From contig NZ_FOKM01000006.1 in assembly GCF_900111905.1 (NCBI RefSeq), forward strand, positions 337,893-401,892: a stretch of 64,000 nucleotides of DNA. Reading direction: 5' to 3'. The position numbers and the translations under genes were made by a program. How positions within the stretch are numbered: the stretch's first letter is position 1; every line of letters starts with the position of its first letter. Below are positions 7,664 to 16,031 of the stretch, in pieces. This stretch comes from Rhizobium sp. NFR07. Lineage in GTDB: Bacteria; Pseudomonadota; Alphaproteobacteria; Rhizobiales; Rhizobiaceae. The notes below the pieces were generated by a model. The model was given only the letters and a program-made list of their open reading frames with translations, ran no database searches and had not been told where the DNA came from.

Positions 7664-8833
7664 TCAGACGATCAGCAGATCGCGGTCAATCGTGCCGAGG
7701 GCGCGATATCCCGTCTCCGTGATGACGATCGTTTCGCTCACACCAACCGTGAAGCGGCCGTAGATGCGCAATGCCGGCGGCAGGTGGAAGGTCATGCCGG
7801 GCTGCAGCTCGGTCTTCACGCCTGCATTGAGGCTGAGAATGGCGCCCTCGCCCCAATCCGGCGCGAAGGAGATACCGACGCTGTAACCCAGGCGCTTCTT
7901 GAAGTTTTCCGTATAGCCCGCGCGATCGATCACCTTCTGGCAGGCGATATGGGGCACCTCGCAGGCAACGCCTGGGCGGATCGCATCAAGCGAAACCTGC
8001 AGCGCCTCCTGGCAGACCTTCATCATATCCGCGGCTTCCTTCGGTGGTTCGCCGATCCAGGCGGAACGCATAAGGGCGGCATGATATCGATCGTGGCACG
8101 CTGCCATTTCGAGAAATGCCGGATCGCCCGCTCCAATCGCGCGGCGGCGCCAGGTGCCATGCGGCACGCCGGTGCGCGGGCCGACCGACACGAGCGGCTC
8201 CATGCCGAGATACTCCGAACCGGCCGCAATCGCCGACCCCATCATGGCCGCGACGAGATCGTTCTCGGTCGCGCCGACGCGAACGGCGGCGAGACCGGCA
8301 CGCATGCCTTCATCAACGTAGGATGCGGCACGTTCGAGCTTTTCCACCTCGAGCGGCGACTTGACGGCGCGGAACTTCTCGATGACGCCGGCGCCGTCAC
8401 CGATCGTGCCAAGCCGCGCCTGCAGCGCTTCGTAGACGGCGATCGGCAGGAACCAGCCACGCTTGTCGATGGCAATGCGCTTGGATGCAAGCCCACGGTT
8501 CTCGATGAGCTTGACCAGCAGGCCGAGCGGATCTTCGCCGTCCTGATAAACGACCGCGTCGGAGATGAAGGTGTTTGCAATGAAATTGAAATATTCGAGC
8601 TGGCGGATGAGAAACACCGGCTCACCGTCGGCCGGCAGGATCAGCGCCTGGAACGTGTAGTAACCCGGGGTCTGCTGACCAGTCAGGTAGAAGATGTTCT
8701 CCGGTCCGGTGACGATCAGAGCATCAAGACCTGCAGCAGCAAGCCCTTCGCGGGCGAGTGTCTGACGACGTGCGTATTCCTCCTTGGGGAATGCGGATTC
8801 CTGTCCCTGCACGATATCGCTGGGTATGTTCAT
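7664..8833 (-). CDS. M24-family creatinase/ectoine hydrolase-like enzyme
   Basis: A 389-residue pita-bread-fold protein with an N-terminal creatinase domain (about 20-150) and a C-terminal M24 domain (about 165-380). The usual metal ligands of aminopeptidase P are mostly replaced: the Asp pair region reads FLEMAACHDRYH, the HGxG histidine is Tyr (GYSVGISFAPDWGEG) and the EPG glutamate is absent. This loss is typical of metal-independent members such as creatinase and ectoine hydrolase, with which the PDWGEG segment agrees. It probably hydrolyses a C-N bond in a small amidine, cyclic or amide substrate. The start overlaps the upstream gene by four bases. Confidence 0.8.
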   Translation of the reverse strand: MNIPSDIVQGQESAFPKEEYARRQTLAREGLAAAGLDALIVTGPENIFYLTGQQTPGYYTFQALILPADGEPVFLIRQLEYFNFIANTFISDAVVYQDGEDPLGLLVKLIENRGLASKRIAIDKRGWFLPIAVYEALQARLGTIGDGAGVIEKFRAVKSPLEVEKLERAASYVDEGMRAGLAAVRVGATENDLVAAMMGSAIAAGSEYLGMEPLVSVGPRTGVPHGTWRRRAIGAGDPAFLEMAACHDRYHAALMRSAWIGEPPKEAADMMKVCQEALQVSLDAIRPGVACEVPHIACQKVIDRAGYTENFKKRLGYSVGISFAPDWGEGAILSLNAGVKTELQPGMTFHLPPALRIYGRFTVGVSETIVITETGYRALGTIDRDLLIV

Positions 8834-9927
8834 GCTTCAAGCTCCTTGACGAGATGCGTCTTCGACGCATCAAATTCCAGACCCAGCCCTGTTGTGGCAG
8901 GCCCCTCAACATGACCGTCGCGATAGGCAAGCCCTGCCGCGGCATCGTTCTCAAGGCCATCGGCACCGTAAAGCTCGGCGAACCGTGGTTGGGTTGCGCA
9001 GCTCAGGTGAAGCGCCGCAGCCGTCGCCACCGCGCCCTCGTTCATCTGGCCGATCATGAACGGGATATCGGCAGCAGCCAGCCGCGTGGCCGCTGAAAGG
9101 CTTGCCGCGAGACCACCGAGTTTTACCAGCTTTAGATGCGCCCATAGACGCCCTCCGGCAGCCACAATCGCGTCTATGTCGGACGATCCGGCAACGCTTT
9201 CATCGAGCATAAGCGGCAAGGAGCTCTTCTCGGACAGCCGGTTCAGCATATCCCAATCGCCTGGGGCGACCGGCTGTTCGACATAGGCGAGGCCAAAACG
9301 CGCCAGCGTCTGCAGGTTTTGGGTGGCTTGGGCCCCGTCCCAGGAGCCGTTGGCATCGATTGCGAGCTTGACGGCATCGCCGAACCGCTGGCGCAGGGCC
9401 GCAAGGCGCGCAACGTCCTCTGCAAAGTCTCCGCCACCGACCCGTACTTTCAGATCGCGGAAACCGCGGTTCACATAGGTCTCGGCCTGGGCCAGGAGAC
9501 GTTCGGTCGAGGAAATGAACAGGGTCTGGTTGGTCGCATAACGCAGCGGCGAGCCAGCCTTGCCACCCAGCAACTCCAGAACCGTGATGCCCTTTTCCCG
9601 AGCGATCAGGTCGTGGAGTGCGATATCGACCAGCATCCGCACGGGCGCGATCACACCCGCCATCCCGGCCAATTCGGCCTGTATCGCCGCAGGCTCCATC
9701 GACCAGTTCAGTCCATCGATCACGGAAAGGGCCTGCCCAAGGCATGTCTCCGGGCTGATACCGTTGAGATAAGCGATGTTGATGCGCACCTCGCCGATAC
9801 CGGCATGAGGACCGCGCTCGAGCTTCAGATAAAGCGTGTCGAGACCACCTATCGGCCCCGACGAAGCAGTATGGAGAAGGAGCCCGCCGCCATACTGCAG
9901 CATGGCTCTGTGAAGGGAGACTTTCAT
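8830..9927 (-). CDS. mandelate racemase/muconate lactonizing enzyme family protein
   Basis: A 365-residue enolase-superfamily protein: capping domain (1-110), then a TIM barrel. Metal ligands Asp191 (AIDANGSW), Glu217 (YVEQPV) and Asp242 (MLDES) are present, as is Lys266 (HLKLVK) on the opposite face. The usual KxK acid/base pair reads Lys160-Val-Arg162. Superfamily members epimerise or dehydrate acids, dipeptides and N-acylamino acids; with a deacylase next to it, N-acylamino acid or peptide epimerisation is a reasonable guess. An upstream in-frame start is open, but the chosen ATG overlaps the preceding stop as ATGA and gives the usual N-terminus. Confidence 0.85.
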   Translation of the reverse strand: MKVSLHRAMLQYGGGLLLHTASSGPIGGLDTLYLKLERGPHAGIGEVRINIAYLNGISPETCLGQALSVIDGLNWSMEPAAIQAELAGMAGVIAPVRMLVDIALHDLIAREKGITVLELLGGKAGSPLRYATNQTLFISSTERLLAQAETYVNRGFRDLKVRVGGGDFAEDVARLAALRQRFGDAVKLAIDANGSWDGAQATQNLQTLARFGLAYVEQPVAPGDWDMLNRLSEKSSLPLMLDESVAGSSDIDAIVAAGGRLWAHLKLVKLGGLAASLSAATRLAAADIPFMIGQMNEGAVATAAALHLSCATQPRFAELYGADGLENDAAAGLAYRDGHVEGPATTGLGLEFDASKTHLVKELEA

Positions 9928-11087
9928 TGGCCCGGCCGCAGCATCTTTCTGGTAACGTCGCGGTAGATGACGCTGCATGTGACGAATTCGTCGATCGGCA
10001 CGAACTCGTCCGGTTTGTGGGCCACCGAAAGGCTTCCGGGACCGATTACGGTTCCCTGCGCGCCGAGCGAGCGGAAATGCACGAGGTCACAGCCGCCCTG
10101 GAATCCGAAGGGCCCGGGATCCGGTGTGCCGTTGTCCCTGCAGGCTTCCAAGCTTGCGAGCACGATGGGGTGGTCGCTGGCCGTTTCCGTGGCGCTGCCG
10201 GTGGTCGCCTTGTAGTCGATGATCTCAGCCTTGACGCCATGACGGTCATGGGCGTCTTTCAGGAGCGCGGCAAACTCCAGCTTGACCGCATCCTCGCTCT
10301 CGCCGGGCACCATGCGGCGGTCCAGCAGCAGGTCGCAGGAGCCGGGAAGCACATTGTCTGCATGTCCGCCGGCAATGCGGGTCACGGTCAGGCTTGCCTC
10401 GCCAACCAGCGGATGGGTGCGCTTGCGCACCACCTCGTTGTGATAGGCCTCGATCATCGTCAACAACTGGCCGGCGCGGTAGATGGCATTATCACCCAGA
10501 TGCGGCGTACCCGAATGCGCCACGACGCCATACACGCGCACGACGGGACGCAGGCTGCCCTTGTGAGCGGAATAGGTGGTGTTGGAGGTCGGTTCGCCAA
10601 CCACTGCGAAATCGATCTTCGGCCGGCTGGCCGCGTAGAACTTGGCACCTTCGCTTGCAATTTCCTCATCGCCGACGAAGACGCCGAGAAGCGTGCCCGA
10701 CCAGGAGCTGCGGTCGGCGGCCAGCATCCGCATCGCCTCGATCATTGCAATCAATGGCCCCTTGCAGTCACAGGCGCCGCGACCGAAGAGCTTGCCGTCC
10801 GCCTCGCGTACCGTGAAGGCGTCGGAAGTCCAGCCTTCGCCGGCCGGAACCGTGTCCATGTGGGTGTTGAAGGCGAAGACCGGGCCCGGCCCATTTTCCA
10901 GCCGAGCCTCGACATTAAAACGGCCCGGCTTGTACTCGGTGAGCGAGACAGAAAAGCCTTCATCCTTGAGCAGGCGCTCAACATAGACCGCGACTTCGGC
11001 TTCACCGCCCGGCGGGTTTTCGCTGCGGATCGCGATGATTTCTGCAAGCTCGCGCTTCATGCGCGCAATGTCAGGCTTATTGGTCAT
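9924..11087 (-). CDS. M20 family deacylase/peptidase (ArgE/DapE type)
   Basis: A 387-residue zinc hydrolase. The first metal motif is HMDTVP (His76, Asp78), the bridging Asp lies in GRGACDCKGP, the catalytic Glu pair in FVGDEEIASEG, and further ligands in VGEPTS and the C-terminal AHKPDEFV. The lid/dimerisation domain spans about residues 180-290. Family members remove acetyl, succinyl or other acyl groups from amino acids or cleave dipeptides. It directly follows the ABC ATPase gene and precedes the enolase-superfamily gene, so it probably performs the first intracellular cleavage of the imported compound. Confidence 0.88.
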   Translation of the reverse strand: MTNKPDIARMKRELAEIIAIRSENPPGGEAEVAVYVERLLKDEGFSVSLTEYKPGRFNVEARLENGPGPVFAFNTHMDTVPAGEGWTSDAFTVREADGKLFGRGACDCKGPLIAMIEAMRMLAADRSSWSGTLLGVFVGDEEIASEGAKFYAASRPKIDFAVVGEPTSNTTYSAHKGSLRPVVRVYGVVAHSGTPHLGDNAIYRAGQLLTMIEAYHNEVVRKRTHPLVGEASLTVTRIAGGHADNVLPGSCDLLLDRRMVPGESEDAVKLEFAALLKDAHDRHGVKAEIIDYKATTGSATETASDHPIVLASLEACRDNGTPDPGPFGFQGGCDLVHFRSLGAQGTVIGPGSLSVAHKPDEFVPIDEFVTCSVIYRDVTRKMLRPGQ

Positions 11088-11100
11088 GATTGCATTTCAC

Positions 11101-11865
11101 CTAGTGCAGGATCTGGTCGAGGAAGCGCGTTGCCCGTTCGTTGACAGTACCGCCGAAGAAGGAGTCGCGCGGAGCGTTCTCGATCACCTCGCCGTCCTCC
11201 ATGAAGACGATCTGGTCCGCCGCGCGCTTGGCAAAGCCCATTTCGTGTGTCACGACGATGCTGGTCATGCCTTCGCTGCTGAGCTCGGCCATGACGTCCA
11301 GCACTTCGCGGATCATTTCGGGGTCAAGGGCCGAGGTCGGCTCGTCGTAAAGCATCAGCTTCGGTTTCATCGCGAGCGCCCGGGCGATCGCGATACGTTG
11401 CTGCTGGCCGCCCGACAGTTCGTCGGGGAAGAAATCGGCACGCTCCGGAATGCGGACCTTTTTCAGCAGGTCCATCGCGACGTCATGGGCATCGCTGCGG
11501 CTCATGCCCAGCACCTTCATCGGTGCGAGCATGATGTTCTCAATGGCGGTCAGATGCTGGAAAAGCTCAAAATTCTGGAAGACCATGCCAATCTCACGGC
11601 GGACCTCCGGTGCGCGGCGCAGTTCCCGGGCGATGTCGTTTCCTTCGAAGAAAATATTGCCGTCATCTGCGGGCTCCAGGAGATTGATGCATCGCAGCAG
11701 AGTCGACTTGCCGGACCCGGAGGGACCGATGATGACCATCGTCTCGCGGCTGCGGACATTCAGGCTGCAGGATTTGAGGATCTTCAGGTCGCCGAAGCTC
11801 TTATTGATCCCCATGATCTCGAGCAAGGGCATATGTTCGCGGTTCTTCATGGATATGTCCTTCAT
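11101..11865 (-). CDS. polar amino acid-type ABC transporter ATP-binding protein
   Basis: A 254-residue ATPase of the GlnQ/HisP family. Walker A is GPSGSGKST, the Q-loop FQNFELFQH, the signature LSGGQQQR, Walker B LMLYDEPTSALD and the switch His in VVTHEMGF. The ATG overlaps the permease stop as ATGA, which supports the first of several nearby methionines as the start. It energises the importer with the neighbouring permease and binding protein. Confidence 0.92.
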   Translation of the reverse strand: MKDISMKNREHMPLLEIMGINKSFGDLKILKSCSLNVRSRETMVIIGPSGSGKSTLLRCINLLEPADDGNIFFEGNDIARELRRAPEVRREIGMVFQNFELFQHLTAIENIMLAPMKVLGMSRSDAHDVAMDLLKKVRIPERADFFPDELSGGQQQRIAIARALAMKPKLMLYDEPTSALDPEMIREVLDVMAELSSEGMTSIVVTHEMGFAKRAADQIVFMEDGEVIENAPRDSFFGGTVNERATRFLDQILH

Positions 11866-12590
11866 CGCGGTTCTGTCTTCGCGGTCAGCGCGGTCAACCG
11901 CGTCATCAGCGAAACAGGGCGACGCTTCTCACGCGGCCGCTTGCGGTCGAGTGCCCTTTCGAGGAGATATTGGAGGCTCATGAAAATCGTGGTGAGCGCC
12001 AGGTAGTAGATACCCGCGGCCGTGAGCGCCTCGAAATACTTGAAATTGGCGCTGGCGGTCTGGTTGGCGACGAGAAGCAGCTCCTCCACGGCCACCACGG
12101 ATACAAGGGCACTGGTCTTGAGCATGCCGATCATCTGATTGCCTGTCGGCGGCAAAACGATGCGGGCAGCCTGCGGGATGACAATGTAACGCATCACCGA
12201 AAAGCGGGTCATGCCAAGCGCGAGGCCCGCCGTTCGCTGGCCCTTCTTCACAGCCTGAAGGCCCGAGCGGATGATTTCCGCCATGTAAGCCCCTTCATTG
12301 AGGGAGAGCGCGATGACCGCGCTGGCAAAGGCCGACAACATGACGCCGAAGGTCGGCAGCACGTTGTAGATGAAGATAATCTGGAACAGTACGGGCGTAC
12401 CCCGGAACAGCCACAGATAGACAAGCGTCAGCATCTGGAGCGGCTTGATGCGAGACTCCTGGAGCAGCGCCACCACCAGACCAGCGATCATTCCGAAGAA
12501 AAGCGAAGTCACCGTGATGAGCAGCGTCAGCAGCGCGCCGTCGAAGAAAGCGGGTGAGAAGACATAGTCGAAGACCAGATCAAGTGACAT
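11862..12590 (-). CDS. polar amino acid-type ABC transporter permease
   Basis: A 242-residue inner-membrane protein of the HisM/GlnP family with about five hydrophobic helices and the EAA loop (QRTAGLALGMTRF) near residues 115-130. AAAGGAG upstream of the ATG is a strong ribosome binding site. Only one permease gene is present in this operon, so the channel is probably a homodimer. It follows the binding-protein gene by 33 bases. Confidence 0.92.
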   Translation of the reverse strand: MSLDLVFDYVFSPAFFDGALLTLLITVTSLFFGMIAGLVVALLQESRIKPLQMLTLVYLWLFRGTPVLFQIIFIYNVLPTFGVMLSAFASAVIALSLNEGAYMAEIIRSGLQAVKKGQRTAGLALGMTRFSVMRYIVIPQAARIVLPPTGNQMIGMLKTSALVSVVAVEELLLVANQTASANFKYFEALTAAGIYYLALTTIFMSLQYLLERALDRKRPREKRRPVSLMTRLTALTAKTEPR

Positions 12591-12623
12591 CCCGCTCTCC
12601 TTTTCTCTTTATTGTCGGACAGG

Positions 12624-13433
12624 TCAGTTGAAGATCGCCACAGAGGCCGGCAGCTTCCACTTTTCGATCAGCGCCTTGTAGGTGCCGTCGCTGGCCAGCT
12701 CAGAAAGAGCATCCTTGATCGATTTCTGCAGAGCAGCATCACCCTTGCGGGTCGCCATGCCGATGCTTGTGTTCGATTCGAATTCTTCGCCCACGGTTTC
12801 ATAGACGCCCGGAACCGCATCCTGCAGAACAACCGCACCCGGAGTGGAATCAAAAGTTGCATCGGCGCGGCCCTGGCGCAGAGTCAGCGCCGAGTCCTGC
12901 GCGGTCGGGAAGGTCAGAACCTTCACGCCATCGAGCCCCTTGGCCTTGCAGCGCTCATCGTCGGCGCGCGCCTGGCTCTCCTGAATTCCGCCAAGCGTCA
13001 CGGCGATCGTCTTGCCACACAGGCTGTCATCGCGGCCCATGATCTTCTTCGGATTGCCCGCCTGTACGATCACCATGTTGCCGATCTTCAAATAAGGAAT
13101 GAAGTCGACCTGCTCGGAACGAGCCGGATTGATGTACATGGCCGAATTGATGAGATCGATGCGGCCTCCGATCAGCGCGGGAATAAGGCCCTTGAACTCC
13201 ATGTTCATGGGCTTCGTCTGCGCACTCAGCTTTTTCGAAAGAGCCGCAATGAGGTCGATATCGAAACCGGTGAGCTGACCGTCCTTCTGAAATTCGAACG
13301 GAGCAAACGTCGCTGCGACACCGTAGGTCAGCGCTCCCTTCTCCACCAACCCACTGCCGGGAAGCTCGGCGGCGGATGCCGACGCAGCCATGCTGAGCGG
13401 TACCATGAAGGCGGCAACAATGTTCTTGAGCAT
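12624..13433 (-). CDS. ABC transporter substrate-binding protein (SBP family 3)
   Basis: A 269-residue periplasmic amino-acid-type binding protein. A signal peptide of about 21 residues ends at ASAA. The mature protein has the family hallmarks GVAATFAPFEF, GFDIDLIAALSKKL and the hinge DSALTLRQGRADATF. It is the first gene of the long minus-strand operon that continues through the ATPase and catabolic genes, so its ligand is presumably what the M20, M24 and enolase-family enzymes degrade. The ligand cannot be named from sequence. Confidence 0.9.
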   Translation of the reverse strand: MLKNIVAAFMVPLSMAASASAAELPGSGLVEKGALTYGVAATFAPFEFQKDGQLTGFDIDLIAALSKKLSAQTKPMNMEFKGLIPALIGGRIDLINSAMYINPARSEQVDFIPYLKIGNMVIVQAGNPKKIMGRDDSLCGKTIAVTLGGIQESQARADDERCKAKGLDGVKVLTFPTAQDSALTLRQGRADATFDSTPGAVVLQDAVPGVYETVGEEFESNTSIGMATRKGDAALQKSIKDALSELASDGTYKALIEKWKLPASVAIFN

Positions 13434-13459
13434 GCGAGTTCCCTTATTTTAAGCCAACA

Positions 13460-13507
13460 TTGCATTTTCTGAACCAGAGAATACAATCTTAAAAATTTGG
13501 GAGTCAA
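13460..13507 (-). promoter_or_regulatory. candidate promoter with overlapping operator for the binding-protein operon
   Basis: On the minus strand TTGACT (13502-13507) and TGTATT (13480-13485) are 16 bases apart, an acceptable -35/-10 pair about 50 bases upstream of the binding-protein ATG. An imperfect inverted repeat (TTGCATTTTCT at 13460-13470 and AGAGAATACAA at 13476-13486) covers the -10 region and would block initiation when bound. Confidence 0.5.
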
Positions 13508-13712
13508 GCAATAAACTCAAATATTATGCATATCTTTAATGTGTCTATTTTTTAATCGAAATAGGAAATTTCCCTATATTTTTTGGGCACAATCCCAATC
13601 CGCTTACGTACATGAATTACAATTCGTACCACGCAGGTCATTCAGATGTAGATTTTCCGAAGCGGATAGCTTTTAGATAGGCGCAGTAAATTTAGCGGCA
13701 TAATTGTACAAC
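13508..13712. other. AT-rich divergent intergenic region with short palindromes
   Basis: There is no gene between the binding-protein operon and the GntR-type regulator. Perfect palindromes are GGAAATTTCC (13564-13573), GAATT-AC-AATTC (13614-13625) and TTGTACAA (13704-13711), the last lying immediately before the regulator ATG. They are candidate operators for the regulator; none is proved. Confidence 0.4.
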
Positions 13713-14651
13713 ATGGCTGACAACGATACAAAACCCGCACCTGTGGTAACGACGAATGCCCAGCAGGGAAGGCACCGCCTTGCCAACCAGATCCTCGACC
13801 TCATTCGCCACGCGAAATTCGAGATCGGGCATCATCTGCGTGAACAACAGCTCGGCGACATGCTCGGGGTGTCACGGACACCGGTCAGGGCGGCACTCAA
13901 CCTGTTGGCGGAGCGCGGCATTGTCGAGACGCGAAAGAACCAGGGCTTTTTCTTAAAAGCACAGCAGGGCATGCTCCATCGCACCGAGGTGGAGGTACCG
14001 ACTACCGCCGACCAGGATTTGTACGCACGGATCGTCGAAGACAGGCTCTCTGGAATTCTCGGCGACAGCATCACCCAGGTGGAGATCACCCGACGCTATA
14101 AGGTCGACAGGACGCTTCTGCAGCGGACATTGACGCATCTGGTCAATGATGGCCTGCTTTCCCGCAATAGTGGCCGTGGCTGGACATTCCGCCCGACCCT
14201 CGATTCCCAAGTGGCTCTGCGCGACAGCTATGATTACCGAAGCACATTGGAACCCGCAGGGCTGCTTCTGGGGAGCTTTCAGTTCGACAGAAGCCTGCTC
14301 GAACGTTCGCGTCTGGAGCACCTGTACCTTGAAGGACATCCGGATATATCGAGCGTCGATCCTCGTCAGCTGTTTGAGACGGACGCTCAGTTTCATGAAA
14401 TGATCGCCGCATTCAGCGGCAACATCTTTTTCCTTCAAGCTATCCAGCAGCAGAACAGACTGCGCCGGCTTCTCGAATTCGGCGGATATTCAAACCGACG
14501 CCGCGTTCGGGACTGGTGTCGAGAACATCTCGACATCATCGATGCCATATTCGAGGGAAATCGCGTACGTGCCTCCGAGCTTATGATCGACCATCTGGGA
14601 GCCGCCCGCGCATCGGCAAGGCACTATCCGAAAGCCCCACCGAGAAGCTGA
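13713..14651 (+). CDS. GntR/FCD transcriptional regulator with two winged-helix domains
   Basis: A 312-residue regulator, longer than the usual 220-250. The first winged helix (about residues 20-80) contains REQQLGDMLGVSRTPVRAAL. A second winged-helix-like unit follows (about 103-163, with ITRRYKVDRTLLQRTLTHLV), then a helical FCD-type ligand domain with FHEMIAAFSGN. An in-frame TTG three codons upstream lies inside the TTGTACAA palindrome, so ATG is preferred. It is divergent from the amino acid importer operon and is its likely regulator. Tandem helices could read a longer or composite operator. Confidence 0.85.
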   Translation: MADNDTKPAPVVTTNAQQGRHRLANQILDLIRHAKFEIGHHLREQQLGDMLGVSRTPVRAALNLLAERGIVETRKNQGFFLKAQQGMLHRTEVEVPTTADQDLYARIVEDRLSGILGDSITQVEITRRYKVDRTLLQRTLTHLVNDGLLSRNSGRGWTFRPTLDSQVALRDSYDYRSTLEPAGLLLGSFQFDRSLLERSRLEHLYLEGHPDISSVDPRQLFETDAQFHEMIAAFSGNIFFLQAIQQQNRLRRLLEFGGYSNRRRVRDWCREHLDIIDAIFEGNRVRASELMIDHLGAARASARHYPKAPPRS

Positions 14652-15017
14652 GACCCGCAGCGAGCTACCTCGCACCACTTTCGAATACTCAAGACTTTGA
14701 CGACGTCCGACGCGGGCCTGCCCTCCATAGAGCGCGCGGCGATATCCGATGCCACAGCAGTCAGAGAACTCCGCCCTTCCCCGGCGCCAATCGGCATCAT
14801 GGGAACGGCGAGAGGCAGAAGAACACTATCCGCATCGCGATGCTGAGCCAGACCATACGGATCAGGCCGGCGGTGGCGCTCATCATCAGAACACGGCCCT
14901 TCCCGTCCCTTTTCCTCAGGCCCGACGCCGACATTGCGACGATCCAGAAATATATTCCTTGCCGATAATTTCGATTGGAGGCAGTAACCGGGGTGAAACT
15001 ATAAGGATACCTAATGA
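14652..15017. other. intergenic region without a recognisable gene
   Basis: About 366 bases between two plus-strand regulator genes. Open frames here are short or overlap the upstream gene in another frame and show no protein family features. I see no strong hairpin, T-run or repeat. It presumably carries the LysR gene promoter. Confidence 0.4.
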
Positions 15018-15911
15018 ATGGCGCAGGAGAACTTCAACGACCTTGTGGCCTTCATCACGGTTGCACGCGAGGAGAGCTTTACTCGCGCCGCCGTGAAACT
15101 TGGCGTTTCGCAATCGGCACTCAGCCAGACGGTGCGCGGGCTTGAAGAACGACTGGGCCTGAGATTGCTGACAAGGACGACGAGGCGCGTCTCGCCGACG
15201 GCGGCGGGCGAGCGCCTTCTGCAGACGGCCGGACCGAGGTTCGATGAGATCCAGTCCGAGCTTTCAGCTCTCAGCGAAATGCGCGACAAGCCGGCCGGGA
15301 CCATAAGGATCACAACCGGGGAACATGCGGCAATCTCGGTCCTTGCTCCGGCGCTCGAGAAATTCATTCCGGAAAACCCCGACGTCAAGGTGGAAATCAC
15401 GGTCGACTACGGCCTTACCGACATCGTGGCGGATCGATATGACGCGGGTGTCCGCCTGGGTGAGCAAGTCGCCAAGGACATGATCGCAATCAAGATTGGC
15501 CCGGAAATGCGCATGGCCGTGGTCGGATCTCCAGCATACTTCCGCATGCATCCCTGGCCGGAAATCCCTCAGGATCTCACTTCGCACAACTGCATCCAGA
15601 TTAGGATGCCGACCTATGGCAACATCCTCGCATGGGAGTTCGAGAAAGACGGCCATGAACTGAAGGTCAGGGCCGAGGGCCAACTGGTCTTCAACAATAT
15701 AGCGATGAGGCTTGATGCCGTCAGAAGGGGGTTGAGCCTCGCATATATGCCTGAGGATCAAGTCGCGGATCAGATCGCTCGCGGCGAGTTGGTGCGGGTT
15801 CTGGAAGATTGGTGCGCGCCATTTCCCGGCTATCACCTTTACTATCCCGATCGCCGCTATGCCTCGCCGGCCTTCGCCCTCGTCGTCGAGGCCCTGAGAT
15901 ATCGCGGATAA
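15018..15911 (+). CDS. LysR family transcriptional regulator
   Basis: A 297-residue regulator with an N-terminal winged helix (residues 6-64; SFTRAAVKLGVSQSALSQTV) and a periplasmic-binding-like effector domain starting near residue 92. The sequence resembles the subgroup that often controls oxidoreductases (LPxxxxF-type effector half with YDAGVRLGE). The gene is followed in the same direction by a secreted hydrolase, a P460-like cytochrome and a DUF4405 gene, which it may control. The convergent aldo/keto reductase is another candidate target because such LysR proteins often neighbour aldo/keto reductases. Confidence 0.9.
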   Translation: MAQENFNDLVAFITVAREESFTRAAVKLGVSQSALSQTVRGLEERLGLRLLTRTTRRVSPTAAGERLLQTAGPRFDEIQSELSALSEMRDKPAGTIRITTGEHAAISVLAPALEKFIPENPDVKVEITVDYGLTDIVADRYDAGVRLGEQVAKDMIAIKIGPEMRMAVVGSPAYFRMHPWPEIPQDLTSHNCIQIRMPTYGNILAWEFEKDGHELKVRAEGQLVFNNIAMRLDAVRRGLSLAYMPEDQVADQIARGELVRVLEDWCAPFPGYHLYYPDRRYASPAFALVVEALRYRG

Positions 15912-16031
15912 CGGCGCAATAAACAGAACGTGATTAATAAGGCAGCCTAATATCCTCAATCAGGAATAGGCATCTAATCACCGGAATGCTGGTCGCGTAG
16001 CCTTCTTCCAACTTCATGTTGTGAGATCGCC

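Noticed and set aside
14516..14968. A 150-codon frame overlapping the end of the double-HTH regulator gene
   Set aside because: It starts inside the regulator in another frame and has a skewed, Arg- and Pro-rich composition with no family similarity.
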